In this document: one piece after another, positions 1 through 8,019 of the stretch
How the letters are laid out: the number at the start of each line of letters is the position of its first letter
Position numbering within the stretch: position 1 is the stretch's first letter
DNA from: Euryarchaeota archaeon UBA40
Lineage (GTDB): Archaea; Thermoplasmatota; Poseidoniia; Poseidoniales; Thalassarchaeaceae
DNA length: 23,085 bases
Assembly: GCA_002506875.1 (NCBI GenBank)
Contig: DAYJ01000041.1
Location: 1-23,085, forward strand
Reading direction: 5' to 3'
Program-made: the position numbers and the translations under genes
Notes under the pieces: model-generated
Seen by the model: only the letters and a program-made list of their open reading frames with translations
The model's database searches: none
Told to the model about the DNA's origin: nothing

Positions 1-440
1 CTGTCTTGTCCTGAGAGATTATTTCCCGGATCACTCCATTGAGCCCTCAAGTCGTTCATGATGATGTCTCCTGCAACAGAATCACATTGGCCGGATATTC
101 CAGACTCTTCCTCTGATGTTACACTCACATCGATGTAGCCAATTGAATATCCTTCTGGAATACTAATTTCGGACAAATCGAATTGGAGATTTCTCGTCTC
201 ATCATCCTGCAATGTCACTACCTCTTGCATGGTTTCGTTTAGTGTCGTGAATGTGATTAGGTAATCATTATCATCTGCGAATTCAGAGATAATCCCTGTT
301 CTGAGAACAACCGTATCGTATCCAGTATAACTGATCAGAATCAGAGTAGCTATGAATGAAATTAACGCAAATCGATTTCCTTCTCGGTTGGAGGTGAGAT
401 TAGACAGGACATTTTTCATATTTCCTTCATTAGAACTCAT
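1..440 (-). CDS. Membrane-anchored protein of unknown function (partial, C-terminus outside window)
   Basis: I do not recognise this gene. The frame is open from the ATG at 440 to the window edge, giving about 146 residues. A short polar N-terminus is followed by one hydrophobic segment at about residues 22-40 (FALISFIATLILISYTG). After that comes a soluble region rich in Asp, Glu, Thr and Asn, with one Cys in the visible part. This fits a protein held by an N-terminal anchor with its body outside the cell. An in-frame ATG at 419 is an alternative start. It lies 12 bases after the stop of the upstream multi-pass membrane protein on the same strand, so the two are probably co-transcribed and may work together. 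No catalytic motif is visible in the part present. Confidence 0.7.
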   Translation of the reverse strand, partial: MSSNEGNMKNVLSNLTSNREGNRFALISFIATLILISYTGYDTVVLRTGIISEFADDNDYLITFTTLNETMQEVVTLQDDETRNLQFDLSEISIPEGYSIGYIDVSVTSEEESGISGQCDSVAGDIIMNDLRAQWSDPGNNLSGQD

Positions 441-452
441 TTTTACACCTAC

Positions 453-1817
453 CTAAACGATTGACGAATACAATATGCAGAGGATAAAGATGAACCCTGT
501 TAGAACGGCCATAGATTTGGAGAATAGTTCCAAATCGCTATCCTGTATTTCTGGTTCGTTCAATTCATTGAGGGCTTGCAACTTCTTTGAGATGCTCTCT
601 CCTTCTGCAATCAGTGCCTTCATGATTCGCTCCTCCCAACCGATGAAGATTGCAACAACCATGGCAAGAATCGCAGAAGATATCATATCGGATACTGGTA
701 AGATAGATTGCAATAATTCAATCATTGTTGATGAAACAATTAGGAGCATCAGTATGACAATTATTCTCGTCATCCACTGGTTGTTTTCCGCCGCTGAGTC
801 AATCACATCAAAGTGGAGTAGGAGATACATCACCATGAGTGGTGTGAATAATAGTACCAGTGCATCTGTGGTGAAATTATACCAGATGTCATAGCTCTTT
901 GGAAAATCCTCACAAACGGTATACATGCAACTGTCAACTATACCGAGTATCGCATAGTCTGCGATACCACTGATCAATCCGACTCCGAGTATCATGTAAA
1001 TTATAACTGTAAATCCATTAATCCCCTTCTTTGTCGCTCTCCATGTTTCTCCAGCTGTCAATGCCAATATCGAGATTGCAGCTACGGAATTCATGATGGT
1101 GTAGCCAATCCAATTCGGGACGTATGAATAATCGCCTACACCGGATTCTATTGCAAATCTGCCCACGAATTCATCGTTGATTGAAATGATTTGTGCTAAC
1201 CACCACGTCATTTGTTGTCCGAAAAATGCGATTAGGACAATTCCAGATGCCAGAGACATTCTCCTAGCAGTATTGTCATCATCGAGCATCTCTTCAGATA
1301 TGAAACGGAAGTAAACCAAAAGCAGGATGAAGTAGCCTGGAAGGAAGAGTATGTGTGAAAACCAAACGTAGTGATATTCGGTTAACATCATGGAGATAAT
1401 GATGGCCAAGCTAACGCCGAATATGATTGGAGTTACTAATTTGATTGACGACGCTTTCTGGAATATTGGATACGGGTAAACAAAAGGAAACATTGCGCCG
1501 ATTACAATCGCTGCAATGGTGAATGAGTAAAAGAGGTACTGGAATATGTCCAGATTAGGTATTGAATTGACAATTCCTCCCACCACCTTTGCATCTCTTA
1601 CAGCAGCCGCAGCATAGCGTAATCCGAAAAAAACGAGACACCATCCTAACATTAATCCGGTCATGCGATCCATCCACATTCGATCTTTGGACCGATTAAG
1701 GAGAATCAGTGTCGTCACCCCCAACAAGAAGCAAACAATGGCCGCGACTGGCACCATTGAATCCTGTTCGACCATACCTTCGCGTATCGACTCTAGGTTA
1801 TACGCATTATTCCACAT
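453..1817 (-). CDS. Multi-pass membrane protein of unknown function, 454 aa
   Basis: The protein is almost entirely hydrophobic. I count about eleven membrane segments, for example near residues 23-40, 51-70, 95-115, 130-148 and 150-172, with a last one at the C-terminus. Before this last segment there is an acidic, Leu-rich, probably cytoplasmic stretch (about residues 395-435) that could form a coiled coil. The layout recalls the membrane sensor regions of some archaeal receptors, but no kinase, transporter signature or catalytic motif is visible, so no function is assigned. The ATG at 1817 is used; Met15 is an alternative start. It is divergent from the PAP2-like gene across a 59-base gap, and 12 bases upstream of the partial anchored protein, which suggests a two-gene unit. 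Confidence 0.8.
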   Translation of the reverse strand: MWNNAYNLESIREGMVEQDSMVPVAAIVCFLLGVTTLILLNRSKDRMWMDRMTGLMLGWCLVFFGLRYAAAAVRDAKVVGGIVNSIPNLDIFQYLFYSFTIAAIVIGAMFPFVYPYPIFQKASSIKLVTPIIFGVSLAIIISMMLTEYHYVWFSHILFLPGYFILLLVYFRFISEEMLDDDNTARRMSLASGIVLIAFFGQQMTWWLAQIISINDEFVGRFAIESGVGDYSYVPNWIGYTIMNSVAAISILALTAGETWRATKKGINGFTVIIYMILGVGLISGIADYAILGIVDSCMYTVCEDFPKSYDIWYNFTTDALVLLFTPLMVMYLLLHFDVIDSAAENNQWMTRIIVILMLLIVSSTMIELLQSILPVSDMISSAILAMVVAIFIGWEERIMKALIAEGESISKKLQALNELNEPEIQDSDLELFSKSMAVLTGFIFILCILYSSIV

Positions 1818-1876
1818 TGACCATATCTTCCAACTCGGAGCGAAGGTTCAGGTGCTTAATCGGTAAAAGGATAATT

Positions 1877-2629
1877 ATGCCTGCTTGGGAGAGTCGCCTA
1901 CTTTCACCATGGCCGATTTGGAATCGCATACTTCCCGTTGATCAAGGTGTACGATCGTCCCTTGTACGAATATCTGTGCTGACAATCGTCACGATGCTAC
2001 CACTCTATGGTCTGACGAACTGGATGCAGGTGTGGATCGGTCGCTCTGTAATGAATCCCCAAATTGCATTGGATCGGGATATCCCTGCTATCCCCGAATC
2101 TGTCTGGATATATCTTGGCCTGTTCTGGTTTGCCTATCCTGTACTCATCCTCCTTGTGCCGAAGACGGTAGATGGTGTGAAGTCACTAATCACGGCACTT
2201 CAGACACTTTTTGTTGTGGAGTTAATCAGTATCGCAATTTTCTTTATCGCACCTGCGGAGGTTGATCTCCGTGATCAGATGGTGACAGCTTTGGTTGGCT
2301 TGGATACGATGTCTGCTCAGATTGTTGAGACCATGATTGGCGTAGATCAGCCAATGTCTTCGTGGCCCTCTTTGCATGTTTCCCATTGTGTCATAATATG
2401 GGCTGTAGGCCGTCATTGGATGATTCATCAGAAGTACCCGGATGTGGTCCGAATTCTGTATGGTACAACACTTCTTCTGATTATATTCTCAACGCTTACT
2501 ACAAAGCAACACCATATTTTCGACTTGGTGACTGGAGGTGGGCTTGGCCTCTATGCATCTATCTTGATGTTGCGGCAGGACACCTTTGTGCCCCTCGATT
2601 CTGAATCCAGTATTGCATCAGAGGAATGA
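1877..2629 (+). CDS. PAP2/Aur1-like membrane phosphatase
   Basis: This is a 250-residue integral membrane protein of the type-2 phosphatidic acid phosphatase superfamily, nearest to the inositolphosphorylceramide synthase/PAP2_3 branch. Motif C2 is seen as SWPSLHVSHC and motif C3 as TTKQHHIFDLVTG, which supply the catalytic His pair and the supporting Asp (HxxxD). The classical first motif KxxxxxxRP is not evident, as is common in the Aur1-like branch. About six hydrophobic segments surround the motifs. The family removes or transfers phosphate head groups on lipids or prenyl diphosphates; a role in lipid or isoprenoid phosphate recycling is inferred. The open frame extends upstream to 1709, but that part lies antisense inside the neighbouring membrane gene and is not membrane-like, so the ATG at 1877 was chosen. 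The ETF genes follow on the same strand. Confidence 0.8.
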   Translation: MPAWESRLLSPWPIWNRILPVDQGVRSSLVRISVLTIVTMLPLYGLTNWMQVWIGRSVMNPQIALDRDIPAIPESVWIYLGLFWFAYPVLILLVPKTVDGVKSLITALQTLFVVELISIAIFFIAPAEVDLRDQMVTALVGLDTMSAQIVETMIGVDQPMSSWPSLHVSHCVIIWAVGRHWMIHQKYPDVVRILYGTTLLLIIFSTLTTKQHHIFDLVTGGGLGLYASILMLRQDTFVPLDSESSIASEE

Positions 2630-2713
2630 GATATCCTCATCTGTCTGTATACTGGTGTTTGCCGAATCTTGATAGAGGCGATTCAATTGGGCTGGACAAC
2701 AAAGGGTGGAAAC

Positions 2714-3475
2714 ATGGACATAGCAGTTCTAATCAAGTACGTTCCTGACTCGACAGCCAAGATTACTGTTAGTGGTGATCGAGTGAATGAAGGCGGAGTC
2801 AGCAAGTGGTCAATCAGTCCGTTTGATGAATACGCTTTGGAAGCCGCTCTCGGCATGAAGGAGTCCTCTGGTGCGAGTGTAACTGCAATCACATGTGGTC
2901 CTAATCGTTCTGAGAAAGGGCTTCGAGATGCGGCAGCAGTTGGCGCTGACTCTCTTGTTCATATTTCTGTAGATGACCTAACTGCATTGGATTCTACGAA
3001 GACGCAAGCACTTCTTGCAGCAGCGGTTCAGAGTTCGGGAGCATCAATCGTATTTTGTGGGAAGCAGGCGGCTGATACCAATGCTGGGAGTACAGGTCCA
3101 GGTGTGGCAGAGATTATGGGAGCCGCATGTGTAACTGGAGTAACAGAGGTTGGGTCCGAAGGATCAGGCCTCTCCGCTCTTAGAGCAACTTCCGGGGGTG
3201 CTGAACGTGTCACTTTGTCCACTCCATGTGTGCTCACATTCGATAAGACCGAGATAGAACTACGTCGCCCTAATGTGAAGGGCATCATGATGGCGAAGAA
3301 GAAGCCCATTGATTCCCAAGATGCAGAATCACTTGGCGTTGATACATCCGGATCTACGGCGAATATCACATCCCATAGCCCTCCAGCAGAGAAGGCACCT
3401 GGGCAGATGTTCGAAGGTGCTTCTACTGTGAATGATGTTGTTCAGAAGTTACGAAATGAGGCTAAGGTACTCTGA
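2714..3475 (+). CDS. etfB: Electron transfer flavoprotein, beta subunit
   Basis: This 253-residue protein has the usual length and opening of EtfB/FixA (MDIAVLIKYVPDS). The conserved core GKQAADTNAGSTGPGVAEIMG and the motif ELRRPNVKGIMMAKKKP near residue 190 are typical. The family forms a heterodimer with EtfA in the cytoplasm and carries electrons from acyl-CoA and other flavin dehydrogenases to the membrane quinone pool. The start at 2714 gives the canonical N-terminus; an upstream extension to 2669 adds 15 residues not seen in the family. GGTG at 2705-2708 can serve as ribosome-binding site. EtfA begins 13 bases after the stop. This points to oxidation of fatty or amino acids in an aerobic heterotroph. 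Confidence 0.93.
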   Translation: MDIAVLIKYVPDSTAKITVSGDRVNEGGVSKWSISPFDEYALEAALGMKESSGASVTAITCGPNRSEKGLRDAAAVGADSLVHISVDDLTALDSTKTQALLAAAVQSSGASIVFCGKQAADTNAGSTGPGVAEIMGAACVTGVTEVGSEGSGLSALRATSGGAERVTLSTPCVLTFDKTEIELRRPNVKGIMMAKKKPIDSQDAESLGVDTSGSTANITSHSPPAEKAPGQMFEGASTVNDVVQKLRNEAKVL

Positions 3476-3482
3476 GGAGGTG
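3476..3482 (+). promoter_or_regulatory. Strong Shine-Dalgarno site of etfA
   Basis: GGAGGTG lies directly after the etfB stop codon and six bases before the etfA ATG. It is a near-perfect match to the archaeal 16S rRNA 3' end and supports coupled translation of the two subunits. Confidence 0.8.
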
Positions 3483-3488
3483 TAAGAA

Positions 3489-4406
3489 ATGGAAGTCACA
3501 ATTATTGCTGAGACTAACGAAGAAGGGATTCACCCAGTAACTGCCCAGATGGTTACCGCGGCGGTCAGCCTTGGAGCCTCTCCGACAGTCCTCTGCCCCG
3601 GTGGAGTCGGCTGTGATGCAGCTGCTTCAATCGAAGGTGTAAGTTCAGTCATCTCGGTTGAGGGCGATTGCTTCACCTCTTTCGATGGTGGTGCTTGGGC
3701 CGCCTCTTTGAACAGCGCTGCAGGGGCAGGTCTCGTTCTCGCCGCTGCTACTCCTAATGGTCGTGAGGTCGCAGCTAGGATGGCTGCATCACGTGGCATT
3801 CCGGTCCTACAGGATGCTACTGGAATCAATGATGGGTTGACGGTCGAGCGCCCGATTTACTCCGGTAAGGCGATGGAGAGTGTGAAGGTTGACGGCGATT
3901 GTGTCGTGACTATTCGACCTAATGCATTCGCCGCTGCAGGTTCTGGTGGTTCAGCATCCGTGTCCACTGTAAATCACTCAGCCGACGTGACTGTTACGGT
4001 TCAGGAGGCGATTGCTAAGGCAAGCGCTCGCCTAGATGTTGCTGAAGCAGATATCGTAATTTCAGGTGGCCGCGGCATGGGCAGTATCGACAACTGGTCA
4101 TCTCTCGAAGAGGTTGCAGACCAGATTGGCGCTGCTGTAGGGGCATCACGAGCTGTGGTCGACGAATGGGGTCTTTCTCACAGCATTCAGGTTGGTCAGA
4201 CTGGAAAAGTCGTAACGCCGACTCTCTACATTGCAGTAGGTATTTCAGGCGCGATTCAGCATCTTGCTGGCATGCGTTCGTCGAAGTACATTGTTGCAAT
4301 CAACAAGGATGCTGACGCACCCATCTTTGGTGTGGCGGACTATGGTATAGTCGCGAACTGGGAGGATGCTCTACCTGCCCTCAAGGACGCGCTTTCATCC
4401 CTCTGA
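3489..4406 (+). CDS. etfA: Electron transfer flavoprotein, alpha subunit
   Basis: This 305-residue protein has a divergent N-terminal domain that packs on EtfB and a strongly conserved C-terminal FAD-binding domain (about residues 185-300). Family hallmarks are visible in order: VISGGRGMGS, GASRAVVDEWG, QVGQTGKVVTPTLYIAVGIS, GAIQHLAGM and INKDADAPIFGVADYG. These form the pocket that holds the redox-active FAD. It pairs with the EtfB encoded immediately upstream; the 13-base gap and strong Shine-Dalgarno site indicate one operon. It has about the usual length. Its last 12 bases overlap, tail to tail, the end of the propeller-PKD gene on the other strand, so no separate terminator lies between them. 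Confidence 0.95.
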   Translation: MEVTIIAETNEEGIHPVTAQMVTAAVSLGASPTVLCPGGVGCDAAASIEGVSSVISVEGDCFTSFDGGAWAASLNSAAGAGLVLAAATPNGREVAARMAASRGIPVLQDATGINDGLTVERPIYSGKAMESVKVDGDCVVTIRPNAFAAAGSGGSASVSTVNHSADVTVTVQEAIAKASARLDVAEADIVISGGRGMGSIDNWSSLEEVADQIGAAVGASRAVVDEWGLSHSIQVGQTGKVVTPTLYIAVGISGAIQHLAGMRSSKYIVAINKDADAPIFGVADYGIVANWEDALPALKDALSSL

Positions 4407-6083
4407 TTCGTCATCAAGAAGATCCAAGACGTCCTTTTCATTGTCTTCGCCTAGAACATGTATGGTTACCGTGTCGGATGCCGCAGTTCCTCGGTCCGTC
4501 TCGGCAGTTAGGGTGAACGAATGCCGTCCTGGCTTCAATCGTACCTTAATCGCGGGCGCATCACCAATTGGCTTCCCTTCATCGTTTCTCCATTCCCAAC
4601 GTTCGATGTTTCCATCGACACTCTGAGAACTCCTTCCATCTAAGGTGACAGTCACGGTTCCGTCTTCTGATGCTTCGATTTGGCGGTCCTCGCCGGAATC
4701 GACAATCGGCGGTTGTGCACTAAACGAATCGTCGTCGATAATATTCTCAAGCAGTTCATTTGCTTCGCTTTCCACAGATTCCTCTTCATTTTCTGTATCG
4801 ACTTTATCCTCAAGATCGGACAAGATATCCTCTAATTGGCCATCTGTTGTAGTAGAATGAGAATATTCCTCCATCTCTTCATCGGTGAGGATGTTCTCAA
4901 TGTCCTCAAAATCCTCGCTAGATGCTACTGATGTGTTCTCAAGGGCGTCAGCGATATCCATCGATCCTGCCCCGCTAAGAGCACCTCCAAACAAGTCAGG
5001 GTCCTCATCTAGCATGCCATCAATATCAGTTTCATCGATCTCAATACGTACTGCATCAGGGTCGTATAGATCGATACGGTCGATGCGTGTGTAGTCGTTC
5101 CGATTGTCGCCAGAGATCGCAATCAATCTCCCCCCTGCATCGGATACTGTTCGGTCGATCAGTCCTGGGTGTTCAACAGCCCATGCTTCTTCCATAGGTG
5201 CCATGAATCGTCGGAGGTGAAACCATGCCCCGATGAGCAGATCGTCGTCATGGGCACGTACATCTTTGATTTCATATCCTAGCCGAGCCCACACAGTTGC
5301 TTCATCTGATCCAACTTGATATTCGATCACGTCACCATTTTCAAGACCCGCGAGTACACCCGTCAATGTTCCGAATAGAGATGAAGCCGGTGAATCAATT
5401 TCAGTTGTGTGGATTATTTCACCCGATTCAGAGAAGCATTGAATCACAGTTTGGGGCGTCTCTGCATCAGTCAAACCAATACATTCTGATGATACGACTA
5501 GGACCCCATCGGGCTTGAAGGCCATTTGCGTAATTCTATCCGCCTGCTCTGTTCTCGGCCCCATCATTGCGATATCCTCGCCATTCGCATTGATGAGATG
5601 GATTACGCCTTCATCATCGGCGATTGCGAATGCACCACCATCATCTCTCAGGGCTGCGATGCAGGTTTCGCCACGCAATTGTTTCGTTTGTGCCACCCCT
5701 TGGGAATCAAAGAGGGTAGCCTGTCTCATCCCATCTACTACGAGAAATCGGGTCTTATCTGGCGTGTGGGCAAGGATATCTACTCCCCCGGCGACATTTA
5801 CACGCCAGTTCTCGTTTCCTTCAGCATCGATGCAAACAACGTCTTTCGAAATTAGTCCGATGATGGAGATGCCATTTGATAGTGCTACGATATGGTCTCC
5901 TTCTTCTTCGAGTCGAGTCATCGTGGCTTCACTATCACTATCCATTGTAGGTGTGCGGATGAGCATTGAATCGTCATCAGTCCAATGGAGTAGCGACCCA
6001 TCTGGACTTAGATCGCAGGCACGCACTCTTGATTCGCAGGGGATGCGCCGAATCGGCTTGATGCGGTAGGGCATAGTCCGCAT
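4395..6083 (-). CDS. Cytoplasmic beta-propeller protein with C-terminal PKD domain
   Basis: This 562-residue protein has three regions. Residues 1 to about 330 contain recurring blade-like strands (ACDLSPDGSLLHW, AALRDDGGAFAIADDEG, ISGDNR) that fit a WD40/PQQ-type propeller. Residues about 330-450 form a very acidic linker full of Asp, Glu and Ser. Residues about 450-545 resemble a PKD immunoglobulin-like domain (DGRSSQSVDGNIERWEWRND, then PGRHSFTLTAE). No signal peptide or membrane segment is seen, so it should be cytoplasmic; PKD domains are more often outside the cell. Start is the ATG at 6083; Met4 (6074) is equally possible, and no clear ribosome-binding site decides. It follows purF on the same strand by 38 bases. 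No enzymatic motif is seen; a scaffold or protein-binding role is only a guess. Confidence 0.75.
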   Translation of the reverse strand: MRTMPYRIKPIRRIPCESRVRACDLSPDGSLLHWTDDDSMLIRTPTMDSDSEATMTRLEEEGDHIVALSNGISIIGLISKDVVCIDAEGNENWRVNVAGGVDILAHTPDKTRFLVVDGMRQATLFDSQGVAQTKQLRGETCIAALRDDGGAFAIADDEGVIHLINANGEDIAMMGPRTEQADRITQMAFKPDGVLVVSSECIGLTDAETPQTVIQCFSESGEIIHTTEIDSPASSLFGTLTGVLAGLENGDVIEYQVGSDEATVWARLGYEIKDVRAHDDDLLIGAWFHLRRFMAPMEEAWAVEHPGLIDRTVSDAGGRLIAISGDNRNDYTRIDRIDLYDPDAVRIEIDETDIDGMLDEDPDLFGGALSGAGSMDIADALENTSVASSEDFEDIENILTDEEMEEYSHSTTTDGQLEDILSDLEDKVDTENEEESVESEANELLENIIDDDSFSAQPPIVDSGEDRQIEASEDGTVTVTLDGRSSQSVDGNIERWEWRNDEGKPIGDAPAIKVRLKPGRHSFTLTAETDRGTAASDTVTIHVLGEDNEKDVLDLLDDESEG

Positions 6084-6121
6084 TACTGGTGAGGGGATTT
6101 AGCGATGTCCGTATCTTGCTC

Positions 6122-7657
6122 TCATTCCTGATTATGAATCTCAAGGGTTTGATTAGTGGATGATGATGCTTTTTTTGCCCCATCATTCCTCGCTTCTTCC
6201 ACTGATGCCAGGTATTCTGGAGTGATAGTCCCACACACATATTGTCCCGTGAAGCAAGAGGTGTCGAATTTGGTGACCTTGCTTCCTCCTGCGTCGGTTA
6301 CAGCGGCTTCGAGATCCTCCAGTGTTTGGTAGATGAGCCAATCAGCTCCGATGGCATCGGTAATTTCCTGAATTGTCCGCCCATGTGCGATGTACTCCTG
6401 TTTTGCTGGCATATCTATGCCGTACACATTTGGATGGAGTACGGGGGGTGCCGCGCTTGCAAAGAATACTTCTTTCGCACCAACATCACGAGCGAGTTGG
6501 ACGATTTTCCGAGAGGTATTTCCTCTTACGATACTATCGTCCACAAGGAGAACACGTTTTCCTGCAAATTCGTGAGGGATAGGGTTGAGTTTCTTCCTCA
6601 CACTATCCTGTCTAACCTTTTGACCTGGCATGATAAATGTCCTTCCTACATACCGATTTTTTACGAATCCTTCTCTATACTCAACGCCTAGAGTTCGTGC
6701 GACTTCCATTGCAGCAATCCTGCCGCTGTCAGGAATTGGCATAACTGCATCAATCTCATGATTCGGGTGTTCTGCCAGAATCCGTCTTGCAAGCCGTTCA
6801 CCCATCTGGATACGGGATTCATAGACGGAAATCCCATCGATTACAGAATCTGGACGAGCGAAGTAGACGTGCTCAAAAATACAGGGATTTAGTCGAGGTT
6901 CAGGGTGACAGACACGGCGAAGAATTCTGCCACTTTCGTCGATGAATACTGCTTCTCCAGGTGCTACATCGCCCACAATTTGGCAGCCAAGAGCAGTGAG
7001 AACAACGCTCTCGGACGCGAAAACATGTGTCGAACCATTCGAATCCTCTCTAACACCATGGATGAGAGGGCGAATTCCTAGAGGATCACGGAAGGCGAGG
7101 ATACCATAGCCCGATAGAACTGTTACAGCGGCGTACGAACCTTCGACTCGAGTATGTACGCGTTCTACGGCATCGAAGAGGTCATCACAGTCTAGGTATA
7201 TCTCGCCCTCGATTCGAGTTGCATGCGCGCGCTCAAGTTCAGTAGCGAGGACGTTTAGCAGAACTTCTGAATCGCTATTTGTGTTTACATGGCGCCGGTC
7301 TTGGTGAATCAACTCATGCAATAGATTCTGAGCATTCGTTAGATTGCCATTGTGTGCTAGTGCCATGCCATATGGGGAATTTGTGTAGAATGGCTGGGCT
7401 TCTGCAGAAGATGAGCTACCTGCTGTTGGATATCGGACATGCCCTATGCCCATCGGACCGCCAAGAAGGTCCATGTGGCTTTGACGAAACACGTCGCCGA
7501 CTAAGCCGTTGGATTTTCTCTGGTGGAATCGTTCACCGTCGCAGGTGACAATTCCTGCCGCATCTTGCCCGCGGTGTTGTAGCACTAGGAGTCCATCGTA
7601 AATCTGCTGTCTGACTTGTTGGTCAGACGATGAGAGGATTCCAATGATGCCGCACAT
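6122..7657 (-). CDS. purF: Amidophosphoribosyltransferase (glutamine PRPP amidotransferase)
   Basis: This enzyme makes 5-phosphoribosylamine from PRPP and glutamine, the first committed step of purine synthesis. The 511-residue protein starts MCGIIGIL, placing the N-terminal nucleophile Cys at position 2. The glutaminase domain shows QHRGQDAAGI, GHVRYPTAG and AHNGNLTNA. The phosphoribosyltransferase domain shows the PRPP loop VLLVDDSIVRGNTS and the following GIDMPAKQEYIA. Of the four cysteines that hold the 4Fe-4S cluster in the Bacillus enzyme, I find matches for two (CIFEHVYFARPDS and SCFTG); the other two positions (HPNVYGID and the residue three before SCFTG) are not Cys. GAGGA at 7662-7666 precedes the ATG with good spacing. 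rpl37e lies just upstream on the same strand, a pairing seen in other archaea. Confidence 0.96.
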   Translation of the reverse strand: MCGIIGILSSSDQQVRQQIYDGLLVLQHRGQDAAGIVTCDGERFHQRKSNGLVGDVFRQSHMDLLGGPMGIGHVRYPTAGSSSSAEAQPFYTNSPYGMALAHNGNLTNAQNLLHELIHQDRRHVNTNSDSEVLLNVLATELERAHATRIEGEIYLDCDDLFDAVERVHTRVEGSYAAVTVLSGYGILAFRDPLGIRPLIHGVREDSNGSTHVFASESVVLTALGCQIVGDVAPGEAVFIDESGRILRRVCHPEPRLNPCIFEHVYFARPDSVIDGISVYESRIQMGERLARRILAEHPNHEIDAVMPIPDSGRIAAMEVARTLGVEYREGFVKNRYVGRTFIMPGQKVRQDSVRKKLNPIPHEFAGKRVLLVDDSIVRGNTSRKIVQLARDVGAKEVFFASAAPPVLHPNVYGIDMPAKQEYIAHGRTIQEITDAIGADWLIYQTLEDLEAAVTDAGGSKVTKFDTSCFTGQYVCGTITPEYLASVEEARNDGAKKASSSTNQTLEIHNQE

Positions 7658-7717
7658 GGGTCCTCAACTTGTTAGTCGTGCGGCCGCCTTATGGACATTG
7701 AGTGAGCGGATGCGAAA

Positions 7718-7900
7718 TCACTTACTGCCAATGAGGCGGTTTCGCTTGGACCACTGGTACTTGCGTCGGCGAGCAGTCACGCCATATCCGCACGAAGCAC
7801 AGGCGCGCTTCTGCTTGTGATAGGAGTGGCGGCCACAGCGGCGGCACCTGAAGTGTACGATCTTCTGACGCTTACCCATGGATGGAGTGCCCTTACTCAT
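7718..7900 (-). CDS. rpl37e: 50S ribosomal protein L37e
   Basis: This 60-residue basic protein belongs to the large ribosomal subunit family eL37. It opens with the family signature [11 protein letters not shown] and has an intact zinc ribbon with Cys19, Cys22, Cys34 and Cys37 ([17 protein letters not shown]). The C-terminal tail is Arg/Lys-rich and contacts 23S rRNA. GAGGTGA at 7905-7911 lies four bases before the ATG and fixes the start. In many archaea this gene sits between an Lsm/snRNP gene and purF; here purF follows after 60 bases but no Lsm gene precedes it, the upstream neighbour being the divergent RCC1-repeat gene. Confidence 0.96.
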   Translation of the reverse strand: MSKGTPSMGKRQKIVHFRCRRCGRHSYHKQKRACASCGYGVTARRRKYQWSKRNRLIGSK

Positions 7901-7904
7901 TCGC

Positions 7905-7911
7905 TCACCTC
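7905..7911 (-). promoter_or_regulatory. Shine-Dalgarno site of rpl37e
   Basis: On the minus strand this reads GAGGTGA, an excellent match to the 16S rRNA tail, just ahead of the rpl37e ATG at 7900. It shows that the rpl37e mRNA carries a leader. Confidence 0.75.
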
Positions 7912-7997
7912 AGCAACCCCGCGACTTTGCATCTTCTTATGAGGATTGCCGAAGCGAATTAAGACAGAATATGTACTCATTTCCGAAGTGTTTGAAA

Positions 7998-8017
7998 CCT
8001 TAACCCCTCAGTTAAGG
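7998..8017. repeat. Perfect 7-bp inverted repeat before the RCC1-repeat gene
   Basis: CCTTAAC, a six-base spacer (CCCTCA) and GTTAAGG form a perfect palindrome that ends two bases before the GTG start of the RCC1-repeat gene. No ribosome-binding site stands between the stem and the start codon. It could be an operator for a dimeric regulator or, if transcribed, a hairpin that covers the initiation site. The 7901-8019 interval also has to hold the promoter of rpl37e on the other strand. Confidence 0.5.
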
Positions 8018-8019
8018 GT

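Noticed and set aside
1709..1876. An N-terminal extension of the PAP2-like protein from an earlier in-frame start.
   Set aside because: It would lie antisense inside the neighbouring membrane gene and is Arg/Ser/Pro-rich, unlike the membrane protein that follows; the ATG at 1877 is simpler.
3028..3369. A 113-codon open frame on the minus strand inside etfB.
   Set aside because: It lies fully antisense to a well conserved gene and resembles no protein; it is a by-product of codon usage. The same holds for the other long antisense frames in etfA, purF, the nucleases and the propeller gene.
5515..6069. A 184-codon plus-strand open frame opposite the propeller-PKD gene.
   Set aside because: Its product is Ser/Arg-rich without domain structure, whereas the minus-strand product shows repeated blades and a PKD domain.
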